A DNA stretch of 64,000 nt from Ficedula albicollis (Eukaryota; Chordata; Aves; Passeriformes; Muscicapidae): the NCBI RefSeq assembly GCF_000247815.1, contig NC_021686.1:5286037-5350036 (forward strand), given 5' to 3'. The notes under the pieces were generated by a model that ran no database searches, was not told the origin of the DNA, and saw nothing but the letters and a program-made list of their open reading frames with translations. Shown piece by piece: positions 25,387-38,758 of this stretch (the first letter of the stretch is position 1; every line of letters starts with the position of its first letter). A program made the position numbers and the translations under genes.

Positions 25387-28345
25387 GACAGGCAGTGGGA
25401 CAGGCATGGGGCAGCCAGGGCACTGCCAGCTGCTGCCTTCAGCTCCCTTCCCCGAAGCAGCAGGACTGCTCCATCTGATAAACCCTTTGCACAGGGGATG
25501 CACAGCACCTCATGCAATGGGAGATCCTATTCTGGTGCCTTTCATGTTTAATGGTACACACAGATTTCCATATTCCTCCTGTTCCTGTTGATAAATAATC
25601 TGGATGTTCCTTCTCGTTGCTTTTATCCAGCCACAAAGGACAGTGCAAGCTACCTGCTGTGCCTCATCTTTTCTCCTGATCGGCTCTATTTAAAATGAAA
25701 AGCCAGCCAGCAAAAGGACACCAAGGGCTGCTTGTTCAGTATTCCCTCTGTGCTTAGATGATTACACCAGGGAAGTAAAAAAGAGGGACAGCAAAACCAA
25801 ACAGTAGGAAGCCAGGATCCAACAGTAGGAGAGAAGAAACTTTTTATCCCTCAACTATTGCAGAAAGTCAGAAGAGAATCTGTTAGTGAATTGCAATTTG
25901 TTTTCTCCTGTCCCTTGTCCAGGGAGAATTGTAGTTTTACTACCTCATTTTCAAGTATTTCAGCCAGTCCATGCTGATTTTCCGTGCCTTCCTCCCCCCC
26001 ACGCCCCCCCACCAAGTCTTGTTCCTACACACCTGACTTCAGCTTTATCTTCATCTCTTAAAGCAGCTTGAATCACCATTCCAGACCCACCAGATTTATA
26101 GTTAAAATTAAAGCTTTGGCAAGCTTCTGTCACTGTGTTGCCCATCACCGTGGTACAATATAATGTAATTAATGTTTTTATGTTTAAGGAAGAGGAGGCA
26201 CATATGTTCCTCAGCTGCTGATGAACAGATTTATAGGTAACACATCTGAGTCAGTGCCCATGTTTAGACGTAAGCCTGACAAACCACTAATCATTTTCTA
26301 AAGGCTGTGCACCACTGCCCTGCTTCCCAGGATTTGCAAGCAGGACTGTGCTGGGATGCCATAGTGAGATGATAGATTTCAGGTGACACAAGGGGAGGAA
26401 GCAAAACATCAGTAAATGTTTCAGCATATCTATCTCTTCATAAGCAGATGTTCTTGCTTAACACGTACCATTAAGCTGGAGCACACCGTGTGCCTTCTTA
26501 AAGAGAAACCCAGGCTGCTCAGGGCTGGCAGCTTGCAAAGGCACTCTCTTCTGGCCTCAGGAATTCAATCCCTATTTCCAGCAAAACCCTTTGCATGGAA
26601 GAGGGGAAGCTGTCCCATCCACAGCCACCCAAGAGGACTGAGCTTGTAGCTCAGAGACCCTTCCCAGCCCTTGTTGCCACTGCCACTTTGCACTCAGTTG
26701 GGGGACAAGTGCTGGAGCAGGGATGGGTGGCACCAGTGACCCTGGCAGGAAGACAGGGCACCCAGCTGTGCATAACCAACCCTCCAGCTGCCCCAGCAGG
26801 ATGTTCCAGGTCACCACCAGAGCCCTGTATGACGCCTTTGTGAGGGGTGGGGGTGTTTAAGCATCTCTCAGACTTGCACTGAGCTGCCCAAGGTGAGGCT
26901 CAGCAGTGGCCCAGGCCAGCCACTGTCACACCCCCTCCTCGATGGGAATACAGTGGCAAAGTTCATGGCTCAAGATGAAGAAGGGGGATCCCTTCCCAGC
27001 AGTCATCACAGGCAAAAAGTCTTGGCTTGGGGAAGATTAGCCTAATTTAGTGCCAAGTAAAAACAGAGCAGGATTGTGAGAAAGGAAGAAAAACTAACAC
27101 ACACACTCCCATAGCCCCCTTCTCCCACGAGCTCAGCTTCACTCCTCAATCCAGGAGCCCTCTGCCTCCTTTCCACTGCCCTGCTGGGCTCTGCTACCCC
27201 TTTGCTGCCCATGCCATGTGCCCCAGGAGAGCTCTCCTGTCCCCCTGCCCTGCCCAAGTGGGGTGCACACTTGTGAGACCCAAAGGTAAGTGTGAGAAAA
27301 GTGTGGAGCTTCCATCCCATCTTCAACAGTCGTTTTCCTTTAGGTTTTTGGGGTTTTTATGGACTCCAGTAACGTGGAACTCCCTTTCCCTTCCAGCTCT
27401 GCTCCTAGGGGACAGGGGATGGATAAAAGGGGAAGATCCAAGGCCCAGCCCACTGTCCTGGACATCAGAGAAAGGAATTCCTCTTCTTTCAAAAAGTGCA
27501 AGACTAAGCTCTCCTTTAGGGATTTAATTAGCCTGAAAAATGTGAGTTTTCTCCTATACTCCCCAGCTATAGCTGGGGGCTGCTTATGCATTTTGGTGAG
27601 TCATGCTCTACTTCCAAGTACAGGCTCTCTTTCAGAGCCCACTGTATTCAATCTACTGACTTAATGGCATTAAGAAAAAATAAGGCAGTTTAAGAAAATC
27701 TTTGCACAGAGCAGATTTTTTAACCTATACTAAAGCCCATTCTGGGCACTCTCATTCAGAATTAAAGTGGTTTTAATTCAAGTTAGTTTTTGAGTTAAAT
27801 CTAAATTAAATTTGAATTTAAATCATTAAATCTGCGCAGGGATTTAACGTAGTTTACATAATCAATTTTAGGTTCATACCCTTCATTAATTTGGATGACT
27901 ATCATCCAGTCTTTGCTTACTTAAAAATAGTTCTAATGCATTTATTAATAATATACTCCTCAAACTGGGTTATTCGTGAAGAAACAGGGAATTTGAGCTT
28001 TCTTTGAAGTTTCACAAAATGGGAGTATCTTGCTGAAGAAAGTAATTTTATTCTCACACATATTAAGGGCAGGGAGGGCGTTTAATTCCACTTAAAGAGC
28101 TTCTGTGTTGTCACAGCCAGAAAGGCAGGCACAAGGAGCAGGGCTCTTCCATCATTAGCAGCAGCAGGGGAGCCCAGGCCTGTGCTGCACCCAGGGGGGA
28201 CATCCCCAGCCCAAGGACCAAGCACAGTAGTGTGCACCAGGGTGGGCAAAACAGCACATCTGCCACCTGCTACAGAGCCCCCAGCCCAGAATGAGGGTGT
28301 ACCCGGGCACTTGGGATCCCCTCTGCACAGTTTGTGGTGCATTTG
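25387..28345. other. Intergenic sequence, no gene seen
   Basis: No gene is recognised. A C-rich patch lies at 25993-26013, and 27720-27880 is strongly AT-rich with several ATTAAA/TTTAAT cores that may be regulatory but are not diagnostic. Confidence 0.5.
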
Positions 28346-29025
28346 TGCTGTGATTTCACCCCAGCCAGCAGCAAAGAACCGCCCTGCTGCTCCCCAGCTG
28401 CCCTAGCAGCAGGATTGGGCAGAGAAAGGGAGGAGTGAAAGTGAAAAAGCTCATGGGTTGAGACAAAAAAGGTAAATCAAAAGCTGTGTGTGCAAGCAAA
28501 GTGAAACCAGGCCGCCCTGCTGCTCCCCAGCTGCCCTAGCAGCAGGATTGGGCAGAGAAAGGGAGGAGTGAAAGTGAAAAAGTTCATGGGTTGAGACAAA
28601 GAAGGTAAATCAAAAGCTGTGTGTGCAGGCAAAGTGAAACCAGAAATCTGTTCCCCTTTTCTGTGCGGGCAGATGTTCAACCATCCCAAGAAAGCAGGGC
28701 TCTGTCTCAGGTTTGGGAGGACAAACAGCATCCCCCTGGATGTCCCCCCTTCCCCTCTCCTTCCCCAGCTTTGTGCACTGAGCATGATGCCATATGGTCT
28801 GGAATTATCCCTGGCCATCCTGTGTGCCCCCCAAGTCCTTGTGCACCCTCAGCCCCCTCACTGGGCTGGGGTGAGAAGCAGAAAACACCTCAGTGCTGTG
28901 ACAGCACTGCTCAGCAGCAACAAAAACATCTCTACAGCATCAATTCTGCTTTCAGGGCAGACCCAAAACACAGCCCCCACCAGCCACTGTGAAGAAAACT
29001 GACTGTACCATCTAAAGCCAGCCCA
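28346..29025 (-). mobile_element. Avian ERV LTR (minus strand) with internal duplication
   Basis: The whole segment resembles a widespread avian LTR that I recognise. On the minus strand it starts TGGGCTGGCTTTAGATGG near 29025, passes through TCTTCACAGTGGCTGG, CTTCTCACCCCAGCCCAG and CATATGGCATCATGCTCAG, and ends GGTGAAATCACAGCA at 28346. A 133-bp segment is tandemly duplicated inside it (28381-28513 and 28514-28646), with about four substitutions. The flanking five bases do not match, so no target duplication is claimed; the ends may be eroded. Only the LTR is present, with no gag, pol or env. Confidence 0.75.
28381..28646. repeat. 133-bp tandem duplication inside the LTR
   Basis: GCCCTGCTGCTCCCCAGCTG begins copies at 28381 and 28514; GTGAAAAAGCTC/GTTC recurs at 28441 and 28574, giving a constant 133-bp offset. 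Confidence 0.92.
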
Positions 29026-32000
29026 CTTCAGGAAATGTGTACATTCCCAAACATTCCCAAACACTCGTGTACAGTCCCTACTTCTTCCCCTTCTCCATGA
29101 AGTGCCAGCCATTTGTTATCAGACTCCCCTGTCACCAGATTTCAGAGGAATGCAGAGCACATTCATTTCACAGTATCAGAACCAGCTGCTCACAAAAATA
29201 GCTTTAGCTCTCCCAAGGTCTCATAATCATTTCAGGAGACAAGCAGAGAAGGGGATATCTCAGCTGACACCGGAGAGCACAAGTGTTGACACAAATATGA
29301 ATCTGAATTTTCTGACAGCAGTTGATTGTGTTGCTTTAGAAGGTTTAACAGACATGCCACTCAGCCGACAAGGCCCTGTTTAATGCTTCACTGTAAGTAT
29401 TTGTGTGATCTTTGGGGCTGTCAGCTCTGGGAATTGCAGTGCTTTGAGAAGCCCAGCAATCTCCCTGTGTTGCACTGCTCCTTCTCAGCCTGGGCTGCTG
29501 CTAACCTGGAATCCCATGGCAGCTGCATGCAAGGGTGCTGCCAAACCTTTTCCATGCCTTCCCTGCTTTATAGCAGCCAGTGTTCACTGACATGGCAGCC
29601 AGGGGTGTGTGAATGCAGCAGGTGTGTCACAGGGGATCTGCCTGTGCGCAGCCTCTGGAGCTTCATCTCCCATTGCTCATGCTACCACTAGAAACATGTT
29701 AACCTGCTCTGTGCTGCTTCTCATTTTCCGTTGATTGGGGAAATCTAGTTTCAAACACTCCAGTCAATATTGGAATGCTTCAATATAGTGGGTTTTGTCC
29801 TGCCATAAAAATTTCTTTCATGAATTCGCAGATAGTCCCCTCAAAGTAGAATTTGGGGTAACTAGAATGTTTGGATGAAGGCTGGACTGCTCCTAGGAGA
29901 GCTGAACTGCTCTGTCAATACTTGCAAGCTGCATTCGTATATTGCTTGCTTCTGGGGATCTGAAATTTCATGGGAATGCACTGAAAATTATTAAAAATTA
30001 AACTTTGTATCTGCTCTATGTGTTCATCATTAATGTTGTCTTTATTGTCTTCTGATAGTGATAATTAGGTGTTGCATTACTCTTGGGTATGCCTCCTAGC
30101 ACCCCTGGGAGGGCTTTTATTCACAAAATAAATACTAAATACTAAATACTGTAAACACGAAACTAAACTTTGCTGAGATAAAGCCTCTGTCGGTTTCATT
30201 TTTATAATGCTTGCTTTTACCTTCTTCTTCCAGACCCACAAGACTCTCTTAGAATTTCCCTTTATCAATTGTTTCTTATTCCTTCTACATCCAAGGTGCT
30301 GTTGATCTCAGGCCTTTCATTCTGCAGTGTCATCCTCACCATGGAATGAGAGGCAAACTCTCCCCACAGTAAATAAATCCAGCAGGATTTTAGGTACCAA
30401 ACAGTGAGCTGTGAAAACTGCTCTGGTGCCAGGCTGGGCCATCTTTGTATGCATGAGCATCTTCCTCCACTGCAGTCTTCATGGTCAATAGTGCTCTTCA
30501 CTGGGGACAAAAAATAGAAATTTGGCTGTATCTAACAATAATAATTGTAACAATACGGCTGATGATGAAAATAAAAATAAGAAATAGAAGAAAGTAGGCC
30601 AATAGTGATGGGTATCTGCAAGTTTTCAGCATTTCTGGACACCTAGAGATTTTCTTAGCTTAACTTCTGGCTTCCAGTTTAAAATTCCTGGCTGTTACAT
30701 GGCAATCTGAATTCCTCACATGTACCTGCTCAGGCACAGTGTCATCACATGCTCCACATTGAGTGACTATTCAGTTCTTCTGCCAGGAGTGGTGGACATA
30801 GGGAAGCCAAGTAGATAGCAGACACAATAGATAGTAGTAGTAGATATAGTAGGTATAGTAGTTAATGTTTAGTGAAGCTGGGAGAAATGCTCTAAGAATA
30901 CTGCTGTCATACATGCCTGTTTTAGACATTTTTGCTATAATTCGTAGATGTTTTCAGATGGGCCATGTATTCCTACTTTTAGGGTTTACAGTACTCTAGA
31001 CAAAACTAGGTTTAGCAGTCAGGTGCAATAAGAAGGCACCCTGGAGCTCCAGGCAAGCATCCATCTGATCTGAAGGGGTACAGGGATACCAATCCTAACC
31101 TTCAACCACAGAAAAATGGAGAAAGTGGTGATAAAAATAAAGCTGCAGCAATAATTGTCTGAGGTGACTGTAAAAGTGGGTCTTCAGCATTCAAACCCCC
31201 CGTGACAAAGCACGTGGGCTGCTGGCTGCTATTTATTTAGCATTATTACTGCAGCTATTGTTGTAACATGGGACTCTGGAGCTGAGTGACCACCTGCTGT
31301 TCCTGTTGATGCTCAATTTGCAAACAGTCAAGTACCATTTGGTTTGTGCCAGCTTGCTGCATTACTTCAGCCATAAAAGATATTGTGTAACCTAACAGCA
31401 GCTTTTTAACTAAAAATAGGTGTTCTGCTTATATCCAGTAGAAAACTGGTATTTAATGATTACAATACAATGTATTCAGATCCTTTCAGCTGTAGGAACA
31501 GCTTTTTCAGCTGCAACAAATGGGGCAAACCTCCTTAAAGAAAAATTTAGTAACAGCAGCAAACTAAGAGACAAGATTGGCCAAATTTACTGCTGCCACA
31601 GCACTGCAAAAGGCAGCTTGTGTGACCTTGGGCAAGCTCCACACGTGGGTTTAGAAAGGTTAAGGATTTTAAACCCCTCCTGAAGTTACCAGCAGGCCCC
31701 AGCTCTAAGCACCTATGAAAATCAGAGCCTTTAATCTTCACCATTTGTCATCCTGATACCACAAAAGGCTAAAAGGGATCTTTTGTTTTGATCTTTTGGC
31801 TCAGAGTGCCAGACCAGGCCCCTGCTTACAGGTCCCGTCTGAATTCCAGGGGTTTTATTTTTCTTATTATGACAGATCACCTGTCCAGAGAGAGGTCGGA
31901 AGTGCAGTTACCTGAGAGAGGAGGTGTGATCTCTGTTTACAGGGAGAAGCTGACAGGCAGAGCTCTTGGGAGCTGCTATTATAACACATTATGGCTTTGG

Positions 32001-32794
32001 GCAAGAGGCTTTATTTACCTCTGTCTTTCATCCAACCCACCTGCAACACTTCATCCCCCGGGTGTGGTGATACTTCATTGTTATTTATAAAATGCTCAGG
32101 GCTCGCTGGAGATCACCCATCCCAAGTTAAACCCACAATCATTTGAAGAGGGGATGTGTGTCAGAAAAGCTGTTCAGACAGTTCAGGTTCCTGTGGCCAC
32201 TGCTGGGGCACAGAACGTGTTAAACTGCAGCAGCAGAGACCTTCCTTATTCATCAACAGCCTCGTGGTGTGGTGAAAGGAAAGGCGAACTCTGCCACCAT
32301 TTTGCTGATGTTAAGGATTTCATGTCCATTATAAACTACGTGTGGGTGTTGTTGCCATGCATCCATCCCAGCATTCAGCCCCTGGGGGACTCAATCTTGC
32401 TGTTCCCCGAGCTGGGAATATCAGTGCACTGAAACAACGAGCTCAGTCCGCCTGTATCTCATCAGGGCAGGTTAGGAAGAGCACAAAAGGGGAGTGAAGA
32501 ATGTGGTGCTGGCTCCCCAGCTGACCCAGGGAGAAGGTTCCTGACCTTATCATCACGAAATAAACACTGTGCAGGTGGGGAGCTATAGGAACCCCATGGA
32601 ATGAGATACAGCACAGCACGTGCAACTTCCATAAAGATTTCTGGGTGGGCAGTTCTTGGTTCTGATGAGAAGCGAGGAGGAGGCCGTGTGCCCATCCCAA
32701 GCCTTTTCTCACAGCACCCTCGTGTGCTCTCAGCAGAAAATGCTCTGTGTCACCAGGGGACTGCTGTGTCTTTCAGCAATGCTGTAACTTGCTG
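29026..32794. other. Intergenic sequence, no gene seen
   Basis: Unique sequence without a recognisable exon. 30815-30868 holds a loose TAG/ATAG simple repeat (AGATAGTAGTAGTAGATATAG). No RNA gene was recognised. Confidence 0.55.
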
Positions 32795-33120
32795 AAAAAG
32801 CTAATTTAAATTAAATAGGACAGCCAGCACATATTAATTAAGTATCAATTGATTCTTAAAAGAGTACTTATTGAGGGTTCTCAAGTTGGGAAGGGATAAA
32901 TCTGGTTGTCATGTAATTAATTCGGAATGACACAGGCAACAAATGCATATTACATATTTTTTCCTCTGAATATTAACTTGTAAAGAATGTTTACATATTC
33001 AATTAACACTTAACAAGATAACCTTATACCACATTAATTAGCTATCTGCTAATTAAAAATGTACCAAAATTAATATAGACATTAGACAAGTCAAGTGTAT
33101 AACTGCTTATGCATAAGGGG
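32795..33120. promoter_or_regulatory. Candidate regulatory block rich in TAAT homeodomain cores
   Basis: Within about 300 bp there are many homeodomain-type cores: ATTAATTAAG near 32838, GTAATTAATTC near 32917, CAATTAAC near 33001, ATTAATTAG near 33034, CTAATTAAA near 33050 and ATTAATATAG near 33070. A POU-like ATGCATATTA lies near 32945 and a TTATGCATAA palindrome near 33107. Such clustering in a gene desert is typical of conserved noncoding enhancers, but AT-rich DNA can produce it by chance. Conservation was not tested. Confidence 0.3.
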
Positions 33121-35149
33121 AAATCAACATGAAATATCTGGAACTGCTATTTAAGAGAAAATATGTGAGAATCTAGTCCTATTATGTCCCTTCCAATGAT
33201 TTTGGAAACCAGCATCTGGTAAAAGCAAACAAGGAGTGGCGGAGGTTATTTTGCCTTATGTGCATAACTAATGAAGTTCTTCATCCCAGTGATATTTGGT
33301 CCAGGTTTTGAAAGCTTTATGAAACTAGATTGGATGCTTCTCTTTCATTTTGGAGAATCAAAAACTAGGGATTTTGAGAGATATGCAAAAGAGAGATAAA
33401 CAGCAGTAAATAAGAAGCTAAATGATGGCTTGACCTCTTCAGAAGATCGCAGCTGCACACATCTGCCCAGCCCTGTGTTCACAGCAAGGCATCCTCCACT
33501 CAGGCTGCAATAAACCAAATGCTCAGCCAGCAATAAAAGGAAAATGAGTGGTTGTCACTGTGTTTTAAACAACAGAAACAGTTCTTACCCATTAAAGTTA
33601 GACATTGGATAATACTTGTGTTTGTGCCTACTGCAATGATTTTAGCATCTGACCATGTGTTTTGGCACCTGTGAAGAATTTTACAGGAGGTCATTCTCTG
33701 AGGTATTCTGCCTTGCCTTTACCAGTAATTGCAGCTAACTGGAAAATCAAGCCTGTTTCGATTCTAAAATGGGCTGTGGTGTTCTGAAACATTGTAAATT
33801 GGCCTGTTTTTAAAATAATTAACTCTGACAAGCAAAGCAGAACCACACAAAAAAAAAAAATCACCTCTCCTGCTCATAACAGACCTCCTGCTTTCAAAGG
33901 CCCACATAGCAGCAGTGCAGCTTCCAGCCAGCACACAGATGGGAATAGTTGCCTGTGTGGATATTTTAGTGTGCCAGAAACCTTTGAAAAATGTCTTAAA
34001 CTCATGAGTTTGACAGTCAGCTGCATGGGGTTTATTTCTGGGTGTGTATCTGCACACATGCATGTGTACTGACACACTGTTCTTCTGGCATTGTCACCCT
34101 TTCCAAACTAAACTAGCACTGATTAAAGTGCTTTGAGATACAACTGCTCTTTTTAATGCAATTGCTGAGCCATTTGCATTTAAACATTCCCATATTCTAT
34201 TTTCATCTGAGTTTAATCATAATACGGATATAATTTAATCCCTTTTGTAATTTGTAGACCTGTGTAGTTCAAAACCTGATAAATTATAATAGAAGTGAAG
34301 AAGAGCAAATGCAAAGTAAGGGGAGAATTAGGATTTTATAAGGAGAGAATAAGAACAATTAAACACTGGCACAACAGTGAAAGGGAGTGGGGAAAGGTGC
34401 CACAGAAAGTGAAAGCAACTGGGATGAAAACAGGACAGGAGGTGGAAGATGTGTGCAAAAAAAAATGGGAAAAGCTGAAAATAGAAAGTGAATCTGCAGA
34501 GTTTGAGTGATCAGCAGCAAGACAAGGAGGACATGGGAGGGAAAGACAGATGTCATGTTCTTGTAATGGAACTGACTGTGCTAATACCCCTGTGAAACCT
34601 CTCAGCACGCCCCTTGTAAATGAGATGTTTTCAGGAGCCTGGGAAGGTTCAGACAGAGCTGACAGCATCTGTGGTACAGTCTGTACTTCTGGTATAGTGT
34701 TCCTCTCTGCTGATTGCTGCTCCCAAAATCTTACAGGAAAGCACAGTCCTTCTCAAAAGCCTTTCCTCAGCTATAGGGACCTGGGAAGAAATCTGAGGAT
34801 TCCAAGCACACGTGCACTGCTGGAGAAGCCTCTCAGCCATTCCACAATTCCATATTTTCAGCTGTGTTAATAAGCCAGTGACCAGCTCAGTTCCAGCTCA
34901 GTGAAACCCAAGCAGCTGGGTTAAACAGCAGCATCAGGCTGGAGAAACGTAACCAGATGTTGGAGAGTTACAGAGCAGTGCTGAGCCCAGAGAGTGAACA
35001 AAGGCTGCTAGTCAGTAGCTCTGAAAAGGAAGAGATTAATGCTGGCACTTGGAAGATCATGACTAACAGAAGTATCATTCTCCAGGAAGTGGAAGGACCA
35101 GCAGGCTTAGCTGGGATTAGAGCAGCACCAGCATTTCTGCAGGGCCAAG
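33121..35149. other. Intergenic sequence, no gene seen
   Basis: No exon or RNA gene recognised. A 12-A run lies near 33849. 34280-34520 is purine-rich. Confidence 0.55.
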
Positions 35150-35166
35150 CATCATCTGCTTGGTTT
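35150..35166. repeat. Possible target-site copy flanking CR1, left
   Basis: CATCATCTGCTTGGTTT here is nearly identical to CATCATCTGCTTGTTT at 35265-35280, on the far side of the CR1 fragment. Confidence 0.55.
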
Positions 35167-35175
35167 CACACAATT

Positions 35176-35264
35176 CACAGAATCACAGAATGACTAGGTT
35201 GGAAGAGACCTTCAAGATCATCAAGTCCAGCCCAAGCCCTAAAGCCTCAACTAGACCATGGCAC
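35176..35264 (-). mobile_element. CR1 LINE 3'-end fragment
   Basis: The plus strand reads ACAGAATCACAGAATGACTA then GGTTGGAAGAGACCTTCAAG and ATCATCAAGTCCAGCCC, the reverse complement of the avian CR1 3' end. The element is therefore on the minus strand and severely 5'-truncated, as usual for CR1. It retains no coding sequence. Similar 16-17-bp sequences flank it (35150-35166 and 35265-35280). Confidence 0.9.
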
Positions 35265-35280
35265 CATCATCTGCTTGTTT
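35265..35280. repeat. Possible target-site copy flanking CR1, right
   Basis: CATCATCTGCTTGTTT matches 35150-35166 apart from one G. Confidence 0.55.
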
Positions 35281-37677
35281 TCTGACAGCAGAGCAAAATT
35301 ACTCGAACGTGAGGAGCCAAACCACAAACTGAAATTAGAAACAGACCCCACATGAAACCATGGCAGTACAGCAAGTGGGAGGAGGAAGCAAAAGCTCAGT
35401 GATTCCACACAACAACAGACAAAAGTGCTTTCATAAAGGCATCATAAGGGAAATCCCATCCTGGAGGCAATTAGTGGAAAGGACATCCTTCTTAAGGTTC
35501 TGCTATGGTTTATGTGTCTGTCTGAGATGAATATGACAGTGGGCATGCTAGACCTCTAGCCAGAAGAAAACAATTTTTCACTTCTCTGATTGAGGAAGAG
35601 AGAAATATACAAAGTAGGCTTTGTCCTCTCCCTTAAGGAGCTGCTAAATCCTGATTATACATTTGCAAGCATTACATATATCAATTATATTGATATTATT
35701 AAATCAATACAGTGTGTGAGTGTTACCTAGGACTGCTATGCAGGATAAGATTCTAGAGCTCAAAACTCCAAGAGCAAAATCATTTTTATTGAGAAGATGC
35801 AGATAAATAGTTTAATCTGAGGTCTCTTCAGGCCTTAGAATGCTTTACCATCTTCTTGTAAGACCAACTCACTGCAAAATTCAGCTTTTAACTGAGTGGA
35901 GGCCTTCTCATGGACCTTTCAAAGCATGCAATAGTTCAGTGGTCAGCAATGTAGGAATTAACCTAACAGATTTTGCCTTCCTAAAAGACTGCTTCACAAG
36001 CATGGAAATCAGTATGTTCTCCTTCGTGGCCTTAAGCACCTATTTGGAAAAGAGGAAGGAAGCAGCAGGCATCTACATTGCTGAATTCTGTTCCTAGGAG
36101 AGAAATATTGGTTTGCACGTGAAAGAAACTATTGTGTAACTGGGCATGGATATTGCAGTGGAGAAGAATGTTAGCTTTTGGAGGGTTGCTAAAAGTTTTG
36201 CTACAAATGAGCCTTATCAGAGAATAGTGATCATCTCAAAAGACCTCAGTGTTCTTTACAGCCTCTGAATTAAATTATTTCTATTTTCCTTGGGGTGTTC
36301 TTGTTCTGTGTATTTTGCTGTGAAACATGATCCTGGAATTTTTGGGTGTGTTATTATTCTAATAATTTCAGGCAGTGAACAGAGGTAACAAGAGCATTTT
36401 TATGACCTGGCTCAGTAGCTGTAAATAGTGGAGGTTTTTTACAGTGGAATGTAATAGGTGCAAGATTGTTGTCAATCTAGTTTGTGGTACTATAAATCAT
36501 GGTTCCTTTTTATCCTATTATCTTCTTTAAAGCTTTCTGTGGCATATACTGATGATGTAGGACATGTCTTAAGAAGGCAGCCTGTTTTTCCAGAGCCATA
36601 TCTTAAAATCTCCTCAACTAACTGAATGCTTGTATTTCTCAAATTCATGGATTAGGGTACTTAATGTTCTGTACACACATACACAGAAACACTCAAAATA
36701 TATGCAGTATAAATGTGAATAGCTTTCCTGAGAAATCATAAGATGTAGGTGGGGGTTATATATATGAAAATGCAAAAAATTGTGTTGGGTTTTGTTTGGT
36801 TTTTTTTTTTTTTTTTTTTTTTTTTTTGGTTTGTCTTAACACATGCTGCTTGTTTGAGTTTCTTGGTCTCTCTGGATGCCACTTCTCCCATCTGAAGAAA
36901 AGAAATAATGATAACTACTAACAGATGAGTCATCAGGAATAGTTAAGCTCATGTTTGTAAAATTCTTTATAGACACTGTCTTGGCTTATAAAACTCTTTC
37001 CTATTATTAGATGTTCTGCTATTCTTTTTTTCTAGAAATATACATGAGCATTTTAAGACAAAGAGGGCGAGCTGCTACTCATTTTTAAAACATAATGTAT
37101 GTACATAATCTGCTAGATTCCTCACTTCTCAGCTGATCTATCCACTTTTTTATACTCCTACCAATCCCAAAAATGGCACAATGAGGGATTTTCAATTGTA
37201 TCTTTACTCAGGGGAAAATTTTAAATGAGAATGTCCCTGGGAACAAGGGGGCAAGAAGTAGAGTGGAAAGACAGACAAATGATAACATTTTCAGTCCTAA
37301 CACAACAGCGATTCTTACCTATCAGGTGTTTTTAAACATGGAATAGCTGGGAGGAGCAGGCTGCTGGGGATTTTGAAAGTGTTATTACTGCTTTTATGCA
37401 AAACTGTGTAAACGGAAGCAATCTGAGATTTCAGGTTAAATGTTTTATGCATATTCCAGAGTTTTCCCCCAGAACTCACAGTAGTTGTGTGGTCTCTTAC
37501 ACCTCACCACAGAGCAGAAGGGCTCCAGTTTGGAAGCATGATAGCTGTGGTGCCAGAGGAGACAACAGTTATTTGTTATTTATTGTCACATTACCACGGG
37601 GATTTCAGGACATTTAGCACAACACAGGCACTCCAAAGCTGAGTGAAGATTCCCTTTTGCAAACCCATCTTCCCCTC
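35281..37677. other. Intergenic sequence, no gene seen
   Basis: Mostly AT-rich unique sequence with a poly-T tract at 36800-36827. No exon is recognised. Confidence 0.55.
36800..36827. repeat. Poly-T tract (about 28 T)
   Basis: A homopolymer T run flanked by TTTGTTTGG and GGTTTGTC. It could be the tail of an old minus-strand retrocopy, but no recognisable body lies next to it. Confidence 0.9.
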
Positions 37678-37824
37678 TGTCTTGGGTTGCAATACAGGAT
37701 GTGGCCAGCAATGTGTGTTCTGTCACCTGTTGAAGCTGGGTGGGGCAGTGACCCTTATCTCCGTGGCACATGTTATCTGCTAATGGGCCATCTTTAAACC
37801 AGCTGGGACAATCATCTTTATCTT

Positions 37825-38102
<278 letters not shown>

Positions 38103-38518
38103 ACTGAACCAGCAGTTTGGAAGCCAACTGCAGTAACCACTTTAAGACAGCAGTAAAGACAGCACAGCCAAAGCACAAACATCACTGAAAATCAATTTCC
38201 CTTGCCTGTCTCAATTCAAATGAATGCATAAGATCCAGGAGATTGCAAACAACTAAGCATTCCATAATTTGCAATTTCATGGCTTTTGAACACCAAGATT
38301 CCTTCTTCCCACTGGTTTGCAGAGGAAAGCCAGACCTTTCCACATCATCCCTGGACCTTCAGAGGAAAACTGCACCTTCTCCAGGAGCCCTGCTCCAGCT
38401 GAACCACATCTGCCCCTGCAGGAGGATGCAGCCACCATTGAATGGCACTGCTGCCAACACCCTGACTGACTGACGGGTGTCAGCTTGGATTCTGACTCTG
38501 GCAGTGTTTTGGGATTGT

Positions 38519-38710
<192 letters not shown>

Positions 38711-38758
38711 CTCCTGCCTTTATTGGCAGACACCTGTCCTTCAAACCAGGACATCCTC

